Of a stretch of DNA of 64,000 nucleotides, positions 1 through 9,816 are shown one piece after another. The position numbers and the translations under genes were made by a program. Each line of letters starts with the position of its first letter. The stretch's first letter is position 1. The DNA comes from an uncultured Paraglaciecola sp. (GTDB lineage: Bacteria > Pseudomonadota > Gammaproteobacteria > Enterobacterales > Alteromonadaceae): contig CANMKA010000001.1 of assembly GCA_947498355.1 (NCBI GenBank), forward strand, positions 248,001-312,000, read 5' to 3'. A model generated the notes under the pieces. That model was not told where the DNA came from. It did not search any database and saw nothing but the letters and a program-made list of their open reading frames with translations.

Positions 1-728
1 TACACGTCTCGATTACTGGCTAATGCCTCAAGTACCTCTAACTGTTGTTTAGGCATTGCCGAAATCCCAAACACCATAAGTGGTTTGTGTGATGGTTGTT
101 GGACATAAGTCGAGTCCGTTAAAGATGCCAACAAGGCAGTGTGCAAATTGGCTCTGTGATGAATCGATTCATTTAACCGTGCCGTATAAGCCGTTAAGGC
201 ACGCCATAAAATAGGCTGCCAAGGCTGACTATGCTCTGCATCAAGTGCAGCCAACTCTGGAAGAGGCACTTCGCTCTGTTCCCAGTTTAAAATCCAGTCA
301 GGCCGGTACACCAAATATTGGTCGTATACATCAGCAATTTTGCTGGCCAATTGGTAACACTTAATGCCTGTGTCATCACGCAAATACTCGGCAATCTCAG
401 CAAATTCGGAGGTATCTAGCATAGATGGCAAGATCGCCATGATTTTCCATGTCATATTAACCTTAGTAAATGCCGATTGCTCAGGCAGCCCATCGATATG
501 CTGGCGATAAAGTTGCCATATAAAACTCGACGGTAACGGAAATTCGATATTGGCAGCAATGCCAAGGCGCTGTGCAATATAGATCTTAAGCCACTGAGAC
601 ATGCCTGGACTTTGAACCAACACATGCTCGGGATCAAATACACTCCCTTGTTGAATACTATTTGTTAGTACACCAACCAGCTGGTCGGCTAAATTTTCCA
701 TTTTGTTTGACTGAATAAGATGCAACAT
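1..728 (-). CDS. recC: RecC, exonuclease V gamma subunit (N-terminal part, runs off the left edge)
   Basis: RecC is the Chi-recognising subunit of the RecBCD helicase-nuclease, which processes double-strand DNA ends for recombination. About 242 N-terminal codons lie in the window and the rest is beyond base 1. The reading is open with no stop and matches the start of E. coli RecC closely in recalled sequence: an N-terminal MLHLIQSNKMENLA, then LVQSPGMSQWL, GIAANIEFPLPSSFIW, DQYLVYRPDWI and a late FGISAMPKQQLEVLEAL. The ATG at 728-726 gives the expected N-terminal alignment. No strong Shine-Dalgarno is visible. It is divergent from xthA, leaving about 138 bp for both promoters. The partner genes recB and recD are not in the window. 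Confidence 0.93.
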   Translation of the reverse strand, partial: MLHLIQSNKMENLADQLVGVLTNSIQQGSVFDPEHVLVQSPGMSQWLKIYIAQRLGIAANIEFPLPSSFIWQLYRQHIDGLPEQSAFTKVNMTWKIMAILPSMLDTSEFAEIAEYLRDDTGIKCYQLASKIADVYDQYLVYRPDWILNWEQSEVPLPELAALDAEHSQPWQPILWRALTAYTARLNESIHHRANLHTALLASLTDSTYVQQPSHKPLMVFGISAMPKQQLEVLEALASNRDV

Positions 729-866
729 GCAGATAAAATGTACACTTGGTCTCAAAGGACGTTTAGTCTAGCAAAGTCTATGGGGTAAAATCAGGTATTT
801 GACTGGCTGCAAGTAATCAGAACTTGCTAAGATAGGCGTCAAAATTTTTAATTAGGTATTTTGTAG

Positions 867-1673
867 ATGAAAATCGTTTCTTTTAATATCAATGGTATAC
901 GTGCTCGCCTTCACCAACTTCAAGCCCTTATTGATACTCACCAGCCCGACGTTATTGGTTTACAAGAAATCAAAGTTCACAATGAGCAGTTTCCAGTAGA
1001 AGCGGTCGAGGCTATGGGCTATCACGTATACTATCACGGTCAAAAGGCCCACTACGGGGTGGCCATGCTGTGTAAAAATCCAGCCCTAGAGGTGCAATAC
1101 GGATTTCCTACCGACGATGCCGACGCCCAGCGCCGGATGATTATGGTTACTTACCCTATGGCAAACGGTCAATCCGTAAGAATACTCAACGGCTACTTTC
1201 CTCAAGGTGAAAACCAAAAACACGAAACCAAATACCCTGCAAAACGCAAATTTTACCAAGACTTAATGGGCTACCTAAACGACAACCACAGCCCAGATGA
1301 AAACGTTATTGTGATGGGCGACGTGAATATTTCCCATACAGACTTAGACATTGGTATTGGCGAAGCTAACCGCAAACGTTGGTTACAGACTAAGAAATGT
1401 AGTTTTTTACCCGAAGAGCGAGAGTGGTTAAATACACTAATTGACTGGGGCTTTGTAGACGGTTATCGAGCGCTATATCCAGAGCAAGACCAACGTTTTA
1501 GCTGGTTCGACTATCGCTCAAAAGGGTTTGTCGACAATCGAGGCCTACGAATAGACTTAATATTAGCCACCCAAACGCTACACCAAAGCTTACGTGCCGC
1601 CGATGTTGATTACGATTTACGTGGCATAGAAAAACCCTCTGACCACGCGCCAATTTGGGCTAGCTTTGACTAG
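867..1673 (+). CDS. xthA: Exodeoxyribonuclease III
   Basis: This enzyme is a Mg2+-dependent AP endonuclease and 3'-5' exonuclease of base excision repair. The 268-residue product has the same length as E. coli XthA. Visible family motifs are [10 protein letters not shown] at the N-terminus, LQEIK near residue 34 (metal-binding Glu), GDVNIS near residue 151, and SDHAPIW near the C-terminus (catalytic Asp-His). The ATG is the first in frame and the protein starts with the canonical MKIVSFN. It is divergent from recC, so two DNA-repair genes share an intergenic region. No LexA box is visible between them. Confidence 0.97.
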   Translation: MKIVSFNINGIRARLHQLQALIDTHQPDVIGLQEIKVHNEQFPVEAVEAMGYHVYYHGQKAHYGVAMLCKNPALEVQYGFPTDDADAQRRMIMVTYPMANGQSVRILNGYFPQGENQKHETKYPAKRKFYQDLMGYLNDNHSPDENVIVMGDVNISHTDLDIGIGEANRKRWLQTKKCSFLPEEREWLNTLIDWGFVDGYRALYPEQDQRFSWFDYRSKGFVDNRGLRIDLILATQTLHQSLRAADVDYDLRGIEKPSDHAPIWASFD

Positions 1674-1695
1674 TCACTAAGGGGCGAAACGCTGC

Positions 1696-2340
1696 ATGAC
1701 ATCCCTTCAAATTATTGGCTGTCTAATGAGCCTAGTTGTCTTGTATGTGTTAGGCCGTAGCCTAGCAGTGAGACAACTTGTTCATGATAAAACTGCTCAG
1801 CACGTGTTCTTTGGTTGCACTGTTGGCATATTTTTATTGTGGATGCTCAAAGTTGGTATTATCGAAGGCATGTCAGTGCATTTTCTTTGGGCATCTGCTC
1901 TCACACTTGTATTGGGGTATCGCTGGGCAATTGTGAGTGGTGGCATAGCACTACTCGGCCTGACCTTAATTGGTAACGAATCCATACACATGCTAGGCGT
2001 GAACTTTTTACTCGGCGTGTGCTTACCCATCTCTGTGTGTTATGCCTCGTTTAGCCTAGCGTTTTATAAATTACCCAGAAATTTGTTCGTATATATATTT
2101 CTCTGTGCATTTTTCCCGGCCGCCATTAGTATCGGCTTAAAAATGCTCGCCTTATCGGCGTATTTCTATATTGAAGGGCCACATGATTGGTATAACATCT
2201 ATAACAGCTACCTGAAACTGTCTGTGCTGATGTTCTTCCCAGAAGCTATGTTTAGCGGTATGACAATCACTATCTTGATTGTTCATAAGCCTCAATGGGT
2301 TTACACCTTTCACGATAAGTTCTACATAGACGGTAAATAA
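1696..2340 (+). CDS. CbiM-like / energy-coupling-factor permease family membrane protein
   Basis: This is a 214-residue, very hydrophobic protein with about six predicted membrane segments. The C-terminal region PEAMFSGM followed by a conserved-looking tail near HKPQWV resembles the CbiM-like family of predicted membrane proteins (COG3235), related to ECF-type cobalt or nickel transport permeases. No ATPase or small-subunit partner (CbiO, CbiQ, CbiN) is nearby, so the substrate cannot be read from context. It starts 22 bp after xthA and may be co-transcribed. The GGGG-type purine stretch at about 1680 could serve as its ribosome site. The family call is moderately firm and the function is inferred. 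Confidence 0.7.
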   Translation: MTSLQIIGCLMSLVVLYVLGRSLAVRQLVHDKTAQHVFFGCTVGIFLLWMLKVGIIEGMSVHFLWASALTLVLGYRWAIVSGGIALLGLTLIGNESIHMLGVNFLLGVCLPISVCYASFSLAFYKLPRNLFVYIFLCAFFPAAISIGLKMLALSAYFYIEGPHDWYNIYNSYLKLSVLMFFPEAMFSGMTITILIVHKPQWVYTFHDKFYIDGK

Positions 2341-2475
2341 CAGCCGTCTCTTATCCCGATTAATGGTATCAATTACGCTAGTCAAAATGACCTACAACTG
2401 GGTCGCCTTTTAATTGTCATAACACGCCAGCTTGAGCTAAGCTTAAATTAACACATAGCTCATGGAGCCAATATT

Positions 2476-2874
2476 TTGGGACAAGTTTTAAATGAACAAA
2501 AGCAGTTAAATGGATTAAAAGTGCTCATTGCTGATGACTCTGACATTACGCTAACTATGCTTAAATACTTGGTCGAAGAAGAAGGTGCCGAATCAGTGTG
2601 TGCTGAAAATGGCGCAATAGCGATTGATAAAGTCAAAGCTTTTAATTTTGACTTAATATTAATGGACATTAACATGCCCGTTTGTGATGGAGTAGAGGCA
2701 ACTAAGACGATCCGCGCAATGTCTATAGACACGCCTATTATCGCCGTTACCTCTGCAACTAAAGATGAGGTTGTCCGCTTAAAAAATAGCGGATTTACGC
2801 ATATATCCCATAAACCCGTAGAATTTTCTGAGTTGCTCCAGTTAATTGCCTCTTCCGTAGTCAAGCCAAACTAG
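2476..2874 (+). CDS. Single-domain response regulator (CheY-like receiver)
   Basis: The 132-residue product is a lone REC domain. Visible residues are the acidic pair in LIADDSD (about residues 18-22), the phospho-acceptor Asp in LILMDINMP (about residue 64), the conserved Thr/Ser in AVTSAT (about 92), and the Lys in SHKPVEF (about 113). There is no output domain, so it probably works by protein contact, as in phosphorelays or chemotaxis. No in-frame ATG precedes the domain. A TTG at 2476 is preceded by GGAG at about 2464, at a sensible distance, so TTG is taken as the start. No histidine kinase is adjacent, so the partner is unknown. Confidence 0.85.
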   Translation: MGQVLNEQKQLNGLKVLIADDSDITLTMLKYLVEEEGAESVCAENGAIAIDKVKAFNFDLILMDINMPVCDGVEATKTIRAMSIDTPIIAVTSATKDEVVRLKNSGFTHISHKPVEFSELLQLIASSVVKPN

Positions 2875-2978
2875 CCGTATAGTCAATAACATGCAGCTTT
2901 GCTGCTGCACATTATCCTGAGAACGGTATTATTCTGAGAACTGTTCTGATAACTGCTAGGATCTTTCTTGGTACTTTC

Positions 2979-4922
2979 CTAAAGGTGAATATTCAAAAAA
3001 GTATCCATTTCTTGTAAGAGTTTAACTCGCATCTCAGCATGCCTGAAATGGTGACCTACATTACGAATTAAGGTGTAAGTAGCGTCTTTATCAGCACGTT
3101 TAAGGGCTTTGTACATGTTTTTGGACTGATAATAAGGAACGACTTTATCTTCTCGCCCAGCAATGATTAGTACAGGGACCTGTACCTTATCAACATGATT
3201 AATCGGAGAAATATCATCTAAGAAGCTATCCGAGTAATTACTTGAGCGTATTACCTTATCCCAATAAGTCACCACCCAATGATCACTTCCAGCATCAAAC
3301 TTTTCATCTTTTAACATCAAGTCTAAGTCACTCACCCCATTTATGGCAATCACACACTTGTAAACATCAGGACTAAAGGTTGCGCCAGCTAAAGCAGCAT
3401 ACCCGCCATAACTAGCACCAATAATGCATACTCTCTTTGGATCAATTTCACCCTTTTCAACGAGATGGTTTACTGCGTCTGTAAGATCGGTTTGCATTTC
3501 TTGGCCCCATTTTCCTCTGCCAGCCAATTTGTGCTTCCATCCAAAGCCATCAGAACCTCTGAATTGAGGTTGAATCACTAAGTAGCCCTTATTCGCAAAA
3601 AACTGTGCCATATAGTTGAAGCCGTATCTATCGTATGATTCTGGGCCTCCATGAGGCAACATGATCGCGGGCAGGTTTTTCTTGGTTGCAAACTTTGATT
3701 TAGGATAAGTCAGTAAAGTTGGAATGGTTAAACCATCTCTTGCTTGATAACTGGTTTCTATAACGGGATGAACCATACTGCCTGGAAACTTTGGTCGAGC
3801 GCTTGTTAATGCCGAAAAACCTGAGTTTTCGTAGATAAAATAATTCCCTGACATACCTTTGCCTTCGACGTAAAACAACAATTTACTCCAATCACTGTTA
3901 TGTTCAGTCAATCTAAAGGTATTCTCAGGCATAGCTTGTTGCAAGCTAGATAACAGCTTTTCTTGTTTTTCGTCGAAGAATCCGTAACTAGGTTTAAACC
4001 CTTCGTAACGCACCCCATAGACGACTTGGTTAATATCTTTAACGACAGAATTAACACTTTTATCAGGCTCTACAAATAATGGTTCAGAGAACTTGCCCGT
4101 CTCTAATGACAAAGTAAAATACGCGTCTTGATTTTTGTAGCTAGCCAAACTAACTAAAGATTTTCTATCTTCAGTCACACCAACATATGATCGAACACGA
4201 AGAGGCACGTTTTCAGAAAACACTTCAACCCAATCACCGTCAACGTACTTTTCGACCGAGTGAAGATTCGAGTCATTGTTATAACGCTCTCTGGCTAGCA
4301 CTTCTCCATTCTTATCCATAAAATAATCTATCGTATCTGGCGTGCCAAGGGCGATAGTTTGCGGTACACGCTTTTTATTCAGGGCCACTTTTGTCACTGA
4401 ATAGACTGCTCTTGAGCGACCTCGCTGGACATATAAAGGCATATAAACGTGTTCTTTATCTGGAGAAATCCCAATTACACGACCCAACCGAGTTTGGCCG
4501 TCATAAACGCCTTTGCCTGGCACAACCAATTGACGGATCTTTTTACTCTCTATGTCGTACACAAAAGCACTACTCACGTGATGTTTACCTTCGTAACCAG
4601 GAATAGAAGTATACTGGGATACCACAAAAATAAGCTGTGTTTCGTTAATAAAATAGGCTGTTTTAGGATCAATCGCTGCTACGTTAACCCCAGCCACCAT
4701 TTTATTAGCTTTTAAATCAACGACTACATAAGCGTCTTGGCCATCTTTTGCTGTTCTGTATCCGACTTTGTTGCCACTGGGCGACATAGCAAACATAGAT
4801 TTTTCGGGGATACTTGCATAGTGCTCAAGGGGCACATCAAATTCATTGGCATGAAGCGTAGAGTGGATTGTGATAACAAAAGCAGTTAAAAAATATAAGT
4901 ACGAGTAACAACGTTTTTTCAT
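2979..4922 (-). CDS. Exported S9-family (prolyl oligopeptidase-like) peptidase
   Basis: This is a secreted or periplasmic serine peptidase of the alpha/beta-hydrolase S9 family, about 647 residues long. An N-terminal signal peptide (KKR followed by a hydrophobic stretch ending near HSTLHA) leads into a beta-propeller-like region. The C-terminal hydrolase domain has the nucleophile in GASYGGY (about residue 503), the acid in GREDKVV and the His in VGHHFRH. An upstream in-frame ATG exists at 4928. The AAGGA at about 4929-4933 overlaps that ATG but is well placed for the ATG at 4922, which was therefore chosen. It probably cleaves peptides with some preference at Pro or hydrophobic residues; this is known of the family, not shown here. 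Confidence 0.88.
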   Translation of the reverse strand: MKKRCYSYLYFLTAFVITIHSTLHANEFDVPLEHYASIPEKSMFAMSPSGNKVGYRTAKDGQDAYVVVDLKANKMVAGVNVAAIDPKTAYFINETQLIFVVSQYTSIPGYEGKHHVSSAFVYDIESKKIRQLVVPGKGVYDGQTRLGRVIGISPDKEHVYMPLYVQRGRSRAVYSVTKVALNKKRVPQTIALGTPDTIDYFMDKNGEVLARERYNNDSNLHSVEKYVDGDWVEVFSENVPLRVRSYVGVTEDRKSLVSLASYKNQDAYFTLSLETGKFSEPLFVEPDKSVNSVVKDINQVVYGVRYEGFKPSYGFFDEKQEKLLSSLQQAMPENTFRLTEHNSDWSKLLFYVEGKGMSGNYFIYENSGFSALTSARPKFPGSMVHPVIETSYQARDGLTIPTLLTYPKSKFATKKNLPAIMLPHGGPESYDRYGFNYMAQFFANKGYLVIQPQFRGSDGFGWKHKLAGRGKWGQEMQTDLTDAVNHLVEKGEIDPKRVCIIGASYGGYAALAGATFSPDVYKCVIAINGVSDLDLMLKDEKFDAGSDHWVVTYWDKVIRSSNYSDSFLDDISPINHVDKVQVPVLIIAGREDKVVPYYQSKNMYKALKRADKDATYTLIRNVGHHFRHAEMRVKLLQEMDTFLNIHL

Positions 4923-5068
4923 AAACATCCTTGTAAGGTGAAGAGAATTTTATTTTTTTGGGTGAGTATTAATGCTACCTAACTCCCCTTCGATTTTCTA
5001 GCAAATTCTTAACGTAACTTTAACAACATACCCACACAGAGAGCATTTACATATTGACGACATCTGAC

Positions 5069-7198
5069 TTATCTTTTACAGGTCTTAAAATATGTCGCTT
5101 CTGGCTCTCGGCATTTTCCTTTACCTTTAGGCTTTAATGTTCGGTAATCTATTGCCCCCCAATAGACAGTACCGTCTTGTTCAGTGATCCTAGCTTGTCC
5201 CCAATCATACAAAATATCTGTGGGTTGACCTTTGCCCTGGGCAAACGTTTGAATACCATGCTGTTCACCTTTAAACCAAGGGCCTGAGGCTACTCGTTTA
5301 TTTGGATAGAACAATTTGCCTTGACCGTGCTGAGCAAAGCGGAAAAACTCTCCTTGATACTTTTGCATTTTGCCGTATCGGCCAGCGTAATCTAACTCGC
5401 CTATTCCATGTGCGGCGCCAAGATCAAACTGCCCCTTATACGTCATACCGTTGCTCGCCATAGATTGTCCCTGACCGTGGGGTAAACCATCTTGCCATTG
5501 GCCTTGATACGCTACACCATTGGGTCGTACTAATTGACCTTGTCCATGAGGCTGCTCGTTCTCGATCGCCCCTGTATATCGAGATCCGTCCGCGTATTCT
5601 ATTGACTTGTCGCTAACTATTTTAGTTAGGGCGCTTAACTGATGGATTTGAAGGTTATCTTTGACCCAAGTGGCATAGCCATTTGCCCAAGCACTGTCGC
5701 TAATCGCGACCACCCGATTAAAAGACCGTTCAGCTCCTGTATAGTCCCCTACTGAAAGCCTGAGTAGCCCTTCACGCTTGTGCACGTAATAACTTTCGCT
5801 AAACAAGCGGGTTATTTCGAGTCCTAAAATAGCTTGCTGAATATTGCCGTCTGTATAGGGGGTATACTCATAGGTTCTGGCGACGAGTTCGTAATGGGCA
5901 AGGCCATTCGCTTCGTTAGCCTCAATGGCTTGTAAAAAAAACTTACGGGCTTTTGAATTATGTTTAATCCAAACTTTATTGCCTCGCTGACGATTCTTAG
6001 CTGCCAAAGACAAAAATAGGCTACCCAATTTGGTCAAGGCTTGAGAGTGCTTGGGATTAGCGGCTAAAAAGCTATTTAGGTCACGCATTTTTCGGCTTAT
6101 CTTAACCCTAGGGTTGTATTGAGCATTTAGCAAAAGGTGCAGGTCAGAACTCGGAAACAAATCCGAAAATGCTTTCACGGTGTCTGCAACGTTGAGCTCA
6201 CCATTAGTTGAATTTGGGAAATGCATAGTAATATCGAGAGCCTCATATACCCCTTCGATAGCCGACAGGGCTCGCTTTTTAATCCTAAATTCGGGAAATT
6301 CCAAGCCACCTTTACCCACTTTAAACACTCTAGCGTACACCTTGCGAGAAGCAAGGTAATCATCAACTTGCTCGGTTAAGTCATCAAAGGACATCTCAAA
6401 TGCGCGATTAAACGCTTGGTCTACTTTTTCACCAGCATTGACCAGAGCCAAGTAGTATCTGAGCTTTGCACGCATAGCTGGGGACGTATTTAAGTAATGC
6501 ACTACAATAAAGGACCGAGCATAAAGTGACTTCTCTCGTTTGCCTTTTTGACCTTTCTTATATTTAAACAACCCTTCAACATTGACTGACTGACAACACT
6601 TCCCAGTCCGCCTAAGCAATGCTCTAAACCGATTAGCGAGTGCATCCATGTTTCCAAAAACAATCTTTCCATCGGCATGGGTCATGGTCGATAGATATTC
6701 CGCAACGCCTTCCTCATACCAGAATGGGTAGCGGATATCCGAAACTTGGTTGTGATTAAAATAATGCACCATCTCATGCATTATGGTTGCTCGTCCAAAT
6801 GTGGCTTTATGTTGCGAGATGGAAAAATCATCACCGTTTGCAATAGACACAAATCCTTTCGCCGATGCTAAAAAAATTCCTGCAATTCTGTCGTTTAAGC
6901 CAAGTAATTCATAGGAGTCACGATCTTTCAAAACTAAAAAACGCACTGGAGGCAAACCATCAATTTGCTGAACCCCAAAAAAGGTCGAAACGAAATATCG
7001 AAACTCTTCAAGTTGAATGGCAATTGCCTCAATTTTTTCGACTTTTGCATTTGATGTTATTTCAAAATTTTTTGAACGAACTTGAACCCAATCTTGTTTA
7101 CTGAGCTTTTTCACGTAACGCTTTTCTTGGCCCGCTTCCGAGTAACCAATACCAACCAAAAAACCGATAACAACAACCGAAAATAAAAACTTAAACAT
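5069..7198 (-). CDS. Exported HEXXH metallopeptidase-like protein with TPR and MORN repeats
   Basis: The product is about 709 residues with an N-terminal signal peptide. A gluzincin-type zinc site is visible: HEMVHYF at about residue 138, followed about 30 residues on by WYEEGVAEY, which supplies the third ligand in peptidase-MA-like proteins. A TPR-like helical middle part (roughly 370-500) follows, and the C-terminal 170 residues hold several MORN-type repeats of the form Y.G....G.G (for example YTGAIENEQPHGQGQ and YQGQWQDGLPHGQGQ). The ATG at 7198 is preferred over one at 7204 because AAGGA lies about 5 bases before it. Combining a protease-like domain with MORN repeats is uncommon. The substrate is unknown. 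It sits 67 bp downstream of the transporter gene on the same strand. Confidence 0.8.
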   Translation of the reverse strand: MFKFLFSVVVIGFLVGIGYSEAGQEKRYVKKLSKQDWVQVRSKNFEITSNAKVEKIEAIAIQLEEFRYFVSTFFGVQQIDGLPPVRFLVLKDRDSYELLGLNDRIAGIFLASAKGFVSIANGDDFSISQHKATFGRATIMHEMVHYFNHNQVSDIRYPFWYEEGVAEYLSTMTHADGKIVFGNMDALANRFRALLRRTGKCCQSVNVEGLFKYKKGQKGKREKSLYARSFIVVHYLNTSPAMRAKLRYYLALVNAGEKVDQAFNRAFEMSFDDLTEQVDDYLASRKVYARVFKVGKGGLEFPEFRIKKRALSAIEGVYEALDITMHFPNSTNGELNVADTVKAFSDLFPSSDLHLLLNAQYNPRVKISRKMRDLNSFLAANPKHSQALTKLGSLFLSLAAKNRQRGNKVWIKHNSKARKFFLQAIEANEANGLAHYELVARTYEYTPYTDGNIQQAILGLEITRLFSESYYVHKREGLLRLSVGDYTGAERSFNRVVAISDSAWANGYATWVKDNLQIHQLSALTKIVSDKSIEYADGSRYTGAIENEQPHGQGQLVRPNGVAYQGQWQDGLPHGQGQSMASNGMTYKGQFDLGAAHGIGELDYAGRYGKMQKYQGEFFRFAQHGQGKLFYPNKRVASGPWFKGEQHGIQTFAQGKGQPTDILYDWGQARITEQDGTVYWGAIDYRTLKPKGKGKCREPEATYFKTCKR

Positions 7199-7267
7199 GC
7201 GCATCCTTAGCTAACCACAAACCCTATCCAAACAAAACAACCCTAAAAACCGACAAATAACTTTACC

Positions 7268-8674
7268 CTAAAGTGTGAAATAACTCACACCTGATACCAC
7301 AAATGCTAACAAAATATTTAAAGCCATCCCCTCCCGTGCCATCGTTTTAATACTGAATTTATCCATACCGTAGACTATGGCATTAGGCGCTGTCGCAACA
7401 GGTAACATGAAAGCACAACTGGCACTAATAGCCGCAGGCATCATGATTAAAGCAGGATCAATACCCGCTGATACACCAGCCACTGCGAGTATTGGCATGA
7501 GTAACGTGGCAGTCGCAGTATTTGATGTGATTTCAGTTAAAAATGTGACAAATAAACAGATAGACAAAATCAATAAAGGTACAGGTAAGCTCGAGAGACC
7601 CGTTAAAGCATCACCCAATAGCAAACTCAAGCCTGATGCTGAAAAAGCCTTAGCTATACAAATACCACCTGCAAACAGTAATAACATACCCCAAGGTATA
7701 GATACAGCGGTCTGCCAATCAAGCAATTTATCTTGGCCTAGTGGCTGTTTAGATTGCTCGCTATCTTTAGGCTGCTTAACTGGGCTCCCGGAGGGAATTA
7801 AAAACATTAATACCACACCCGCTAGAGCAATAGTACTGTCACCTATACCAGGCAAACCCAACCAAGCCGACCAATATGGGCGAAGCATCCAAGCTAGCGC
7901 TACACACAAAAATACAACCAAGACCCGCTTCTCAGCCGCTTGCCATTGGCCAGACTTGGGTAAGGTAAAGCCCTGCGTGTTTTGCAGTCCTCGTGTCAAC
8001 CACCAAGCGATAATCGGGATCCCTATTACCACAATAGGAATGCCTGTTTTCATCCACTCTAAAAAGCTAATCTCTTGGCCTTGAGTCTCTGAATAAACAC
8101 TCATAAAAATAATATTCGGAGGGGTGCCAACTGGCGTGCCTACCCCGCCGAGACTGGCCGCATAGGCAATACCCAACAACATAGCCACAGTCAACTTTGG
8201 ATCCTTAACATGCTGCAATACAGCCAAAGTAATAGGCAACAGCATTAACGTTGTCGCTGAATTAGAAATCCACATACTTAATATTGCTGCGGTTAGCATA
8301 AAACCCAGTACTAGTCGCTTAGCACTTTTGCCTCCCGTCAAATTAACCAGATAGTAGGCTAACCGACTATGAACATTGGATTTTTCGAGGGCTTTGGACA
8401 ACATAAAGGCCCCCATCAATAACACAATGACATGGCTACCTAGGGCCGAAGCGGCCTCTTTATGGGTAAGAACTCCGGTGAAGACAAAGCCAACAAAAGG
8501 GATTAACGATGCCACTGGAATGGGCAACGCTTCTGTTACCCAAATCATAGCCGTTAAAAGAGTGACAGCGGCGGTTGCCGCAATAGCGACAGAATGGCCA
8601 AAACTGATCAAGACGGTATACAACACGCAAGCGCAAAATACAGCCAAGCAAATAAGCTTGGTACTATTTTGCAT
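7268..8674 (-). CDS. DASS/SLC13 family anion:sodium symporter
   Basis: This is a 468-residue inner-membrane transporter of the divalent anion:Na+ symporter family, which imports dicarboxylates, sulfate or related anions. There are about 11-12 hydrophobic segments. The duplicated SNT-type motifs that form the substrate site are visible as SNSATTLMLLPI in the first half and SNTATATLLMPI in the second. The GVGTPVGTPPNIIF motif typical of the family is also present. Its ATG overlaps the last codons of nagZ by 11 bp, so the two are translationally coupled. Substrate specificity cannot be read from the sequence. Confidence 0.9.
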   Translation of the reverse strand: MQNSTKLICLAVFCACVLYTVLISFGHSVAIAATAAVTLLTAMIWVTEALPIPVASLIPFVGFVFTGVLTHKEAASALGSHVIVLLMGAFMLSKALEKSNVHSRLAYYLVNLTGGKSAKRLVLGFMLTAAILSMWISNSATTLMLLPITLAVLQHVKDPKLTVAMLLGIAYAASLGGVGTPVGTPPNIIFMSVYSETQGQEISFLEWMKTGIPIVVIGIPIIAWWLTRGLQNTQGFTLPKSGQWQAAEKRVLVVFLCVALAWMLRPYWSAWLGLPGIGDSTIALAGVVLMFLIPSGSPVKQPKDSEQSKQPLGQDKLLDWQTAVSIPWGMLLLFAGGICIAKAFSASGLSLLLGDALTGLSSLPVPLLILSICLFVTFLTEITSNTATATLLMPILAVAGVSAGIDPALIMMPAAISASCAFMLPVATAPNAIVYGMDKFSIKTMAREGMALNILLAFVVSGVSYFTL

Positions 8675-9677
8675 GAAAATACTCTAACACCCGCTGGGCT
8701 CGATGATATTCATCTTGTTGCTGCAATTGTGAGAAATCAAACTCTTGCTTATGTTTAAGGCGTTTTACACGCTCAGCCTGAGGTAAGTCTGACGCTAAAC
8801 CATCTAATACCTGCCCAGCTCCTTTTGGATCGTTGCACACCAGAACCATATCGCATCCTGCATCGATAGCTGTTTGCGCTCGTGTCACTATGTCACCTAT
8901 TTGAACGGCTCCTTGCATCGACAAATCGTCTGAAAACACAACACCGTCAAAGGCTAATTGCTCACGTAATAGGGTTTTAATCCAAGTTGAAGAAAAACCG
9001 GCTGGTAAGTCATCTACATCAGGGTAAATAACATGAGCTGGCATCACAGCATCCAACAAGCCTAGCTGCGACATTTGCGCAAAAATAGCCATATCTTGTT
9101 CAAATATTTGCTGTTTAGGACGTTTATCAATAGGCATAGCAACATGCGAATCTTCAAGTACATTGCCATGTCCAGGAAAATGCTTACCCGTGGCTTTCAT
9201 TCCAGCTTGATGCATTCCTCGAATAAATTGACTGGCTAATGTGAGAATAGTTTTAGGATCATCAGAAAACCCTCTGTCGCCAATAACCTGAGATATGCCA
9301 TTGATGTCCAATACTGGTGCAAAGCTGATATCAATATCAAAAGCCAAGAGCTCCGAGGCCATCAACCACCCCAACTGCTGGGTAACAATCTCAGCAGTTA
9401 AGCCATGCTGTTCACATATTCCTTGGATCTTGCCCATCGCAGGTATTCGACTAAAGCCTTGCCTAAAACGCTGGACGCGTCCGCCTTCGTGATCAGTCGC
9501 AATCAACACATCATGACGGCTTATTTGGCGAATATGTCGCACCAAGTCTGACAACTGCTGCTGATCGTGGTAATTGCGAGTAAATAAAATAAGCCCTCCG
9601 ACCAAAGGGTGGTCGAGCATATCAACTTCTTCGGCAGATAACTCGTAACCTGCCACATCTAACATTATGGGTCCCAT
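8664..9677 (-). CDS. nagZ: Beta-N-acetylhexosaminidase NagZ (peptidoglycan recycling)
   Basis: NagZ is a cytoplasmic glycoside hydrolase family 3 enzyme that removes GlcNAc from anhydro-muropeptides during cell-wall recycling. It is 337 residues from the chosen start, close to the 341 of E. coli. Visible motifs are MGPIMLDV at the N-terminus, GGLILFTRN, the family signature KATGKHFPGHG, and the nucleophile Asp in FSDDLSMQGAV. The open frame extends 11 codons upstream to 9710, but alignment with known NagZ and an AAAGAG about 10 bases before 9677 favour the shorter form. It overlaps the transporter gene downstream, an unusual partner for NagZ. Confidence 0.95.
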   Translation of the reverse strand: MGPIMLDVAGYELSAEEVDMLDHPLVGGLILFTRNYHDQQQLSDLVRHIRQISRHDVLIATDHEGGRVQRFRQGFSRIPAMGKIQGICEQHGLTAEIVTQQLGWLMASELLAFDIDISFAPVLDINGISQVIGDRGFSDDPKTILTLASQFIRGMHQAGMKATGKHFPGHGNVLEDSHVAMPIDKRPKQQIFEQDMAIFAQMSQLGLLDAVMPAHVIYPDVDDLPAGFSSTWIKTLLREQLAFDGVVFSDDLSMQGAVQIGDIVTRAQTAIDAGCDMVLVCNDPKGAGQVLDGLASDLPQAERVKRLKHKQEFDFSQLQQQDEYHRAQRVLEYFHAK

Positions 9678-9816
9678 CGGGCGCTCTTTACTAATACAAA
9701 TTGGCCACACTATAAGGAGAATTAAATCCTGCCGTCAAATTTAAAACTCAAAACGAATGACTTTATTTGTAACCAATCGTTATACTACGCCCTACTTTGG
9801 TATTTGACGATTTAGT

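Noticed and set aside
2875-2978. Possible terminator between the receiver gene and the S9 peptidase gene
   Set aside because: GCAGC/GCTGC pairs only over 5 bp and lacks a T-run, so it was not called.
7377-8084. 235-codon plus-strand frame opposite the DASS transporter
   Set aside because: It lies entirely inside the well-supported transporter gene on the other strand and resembles no protein.
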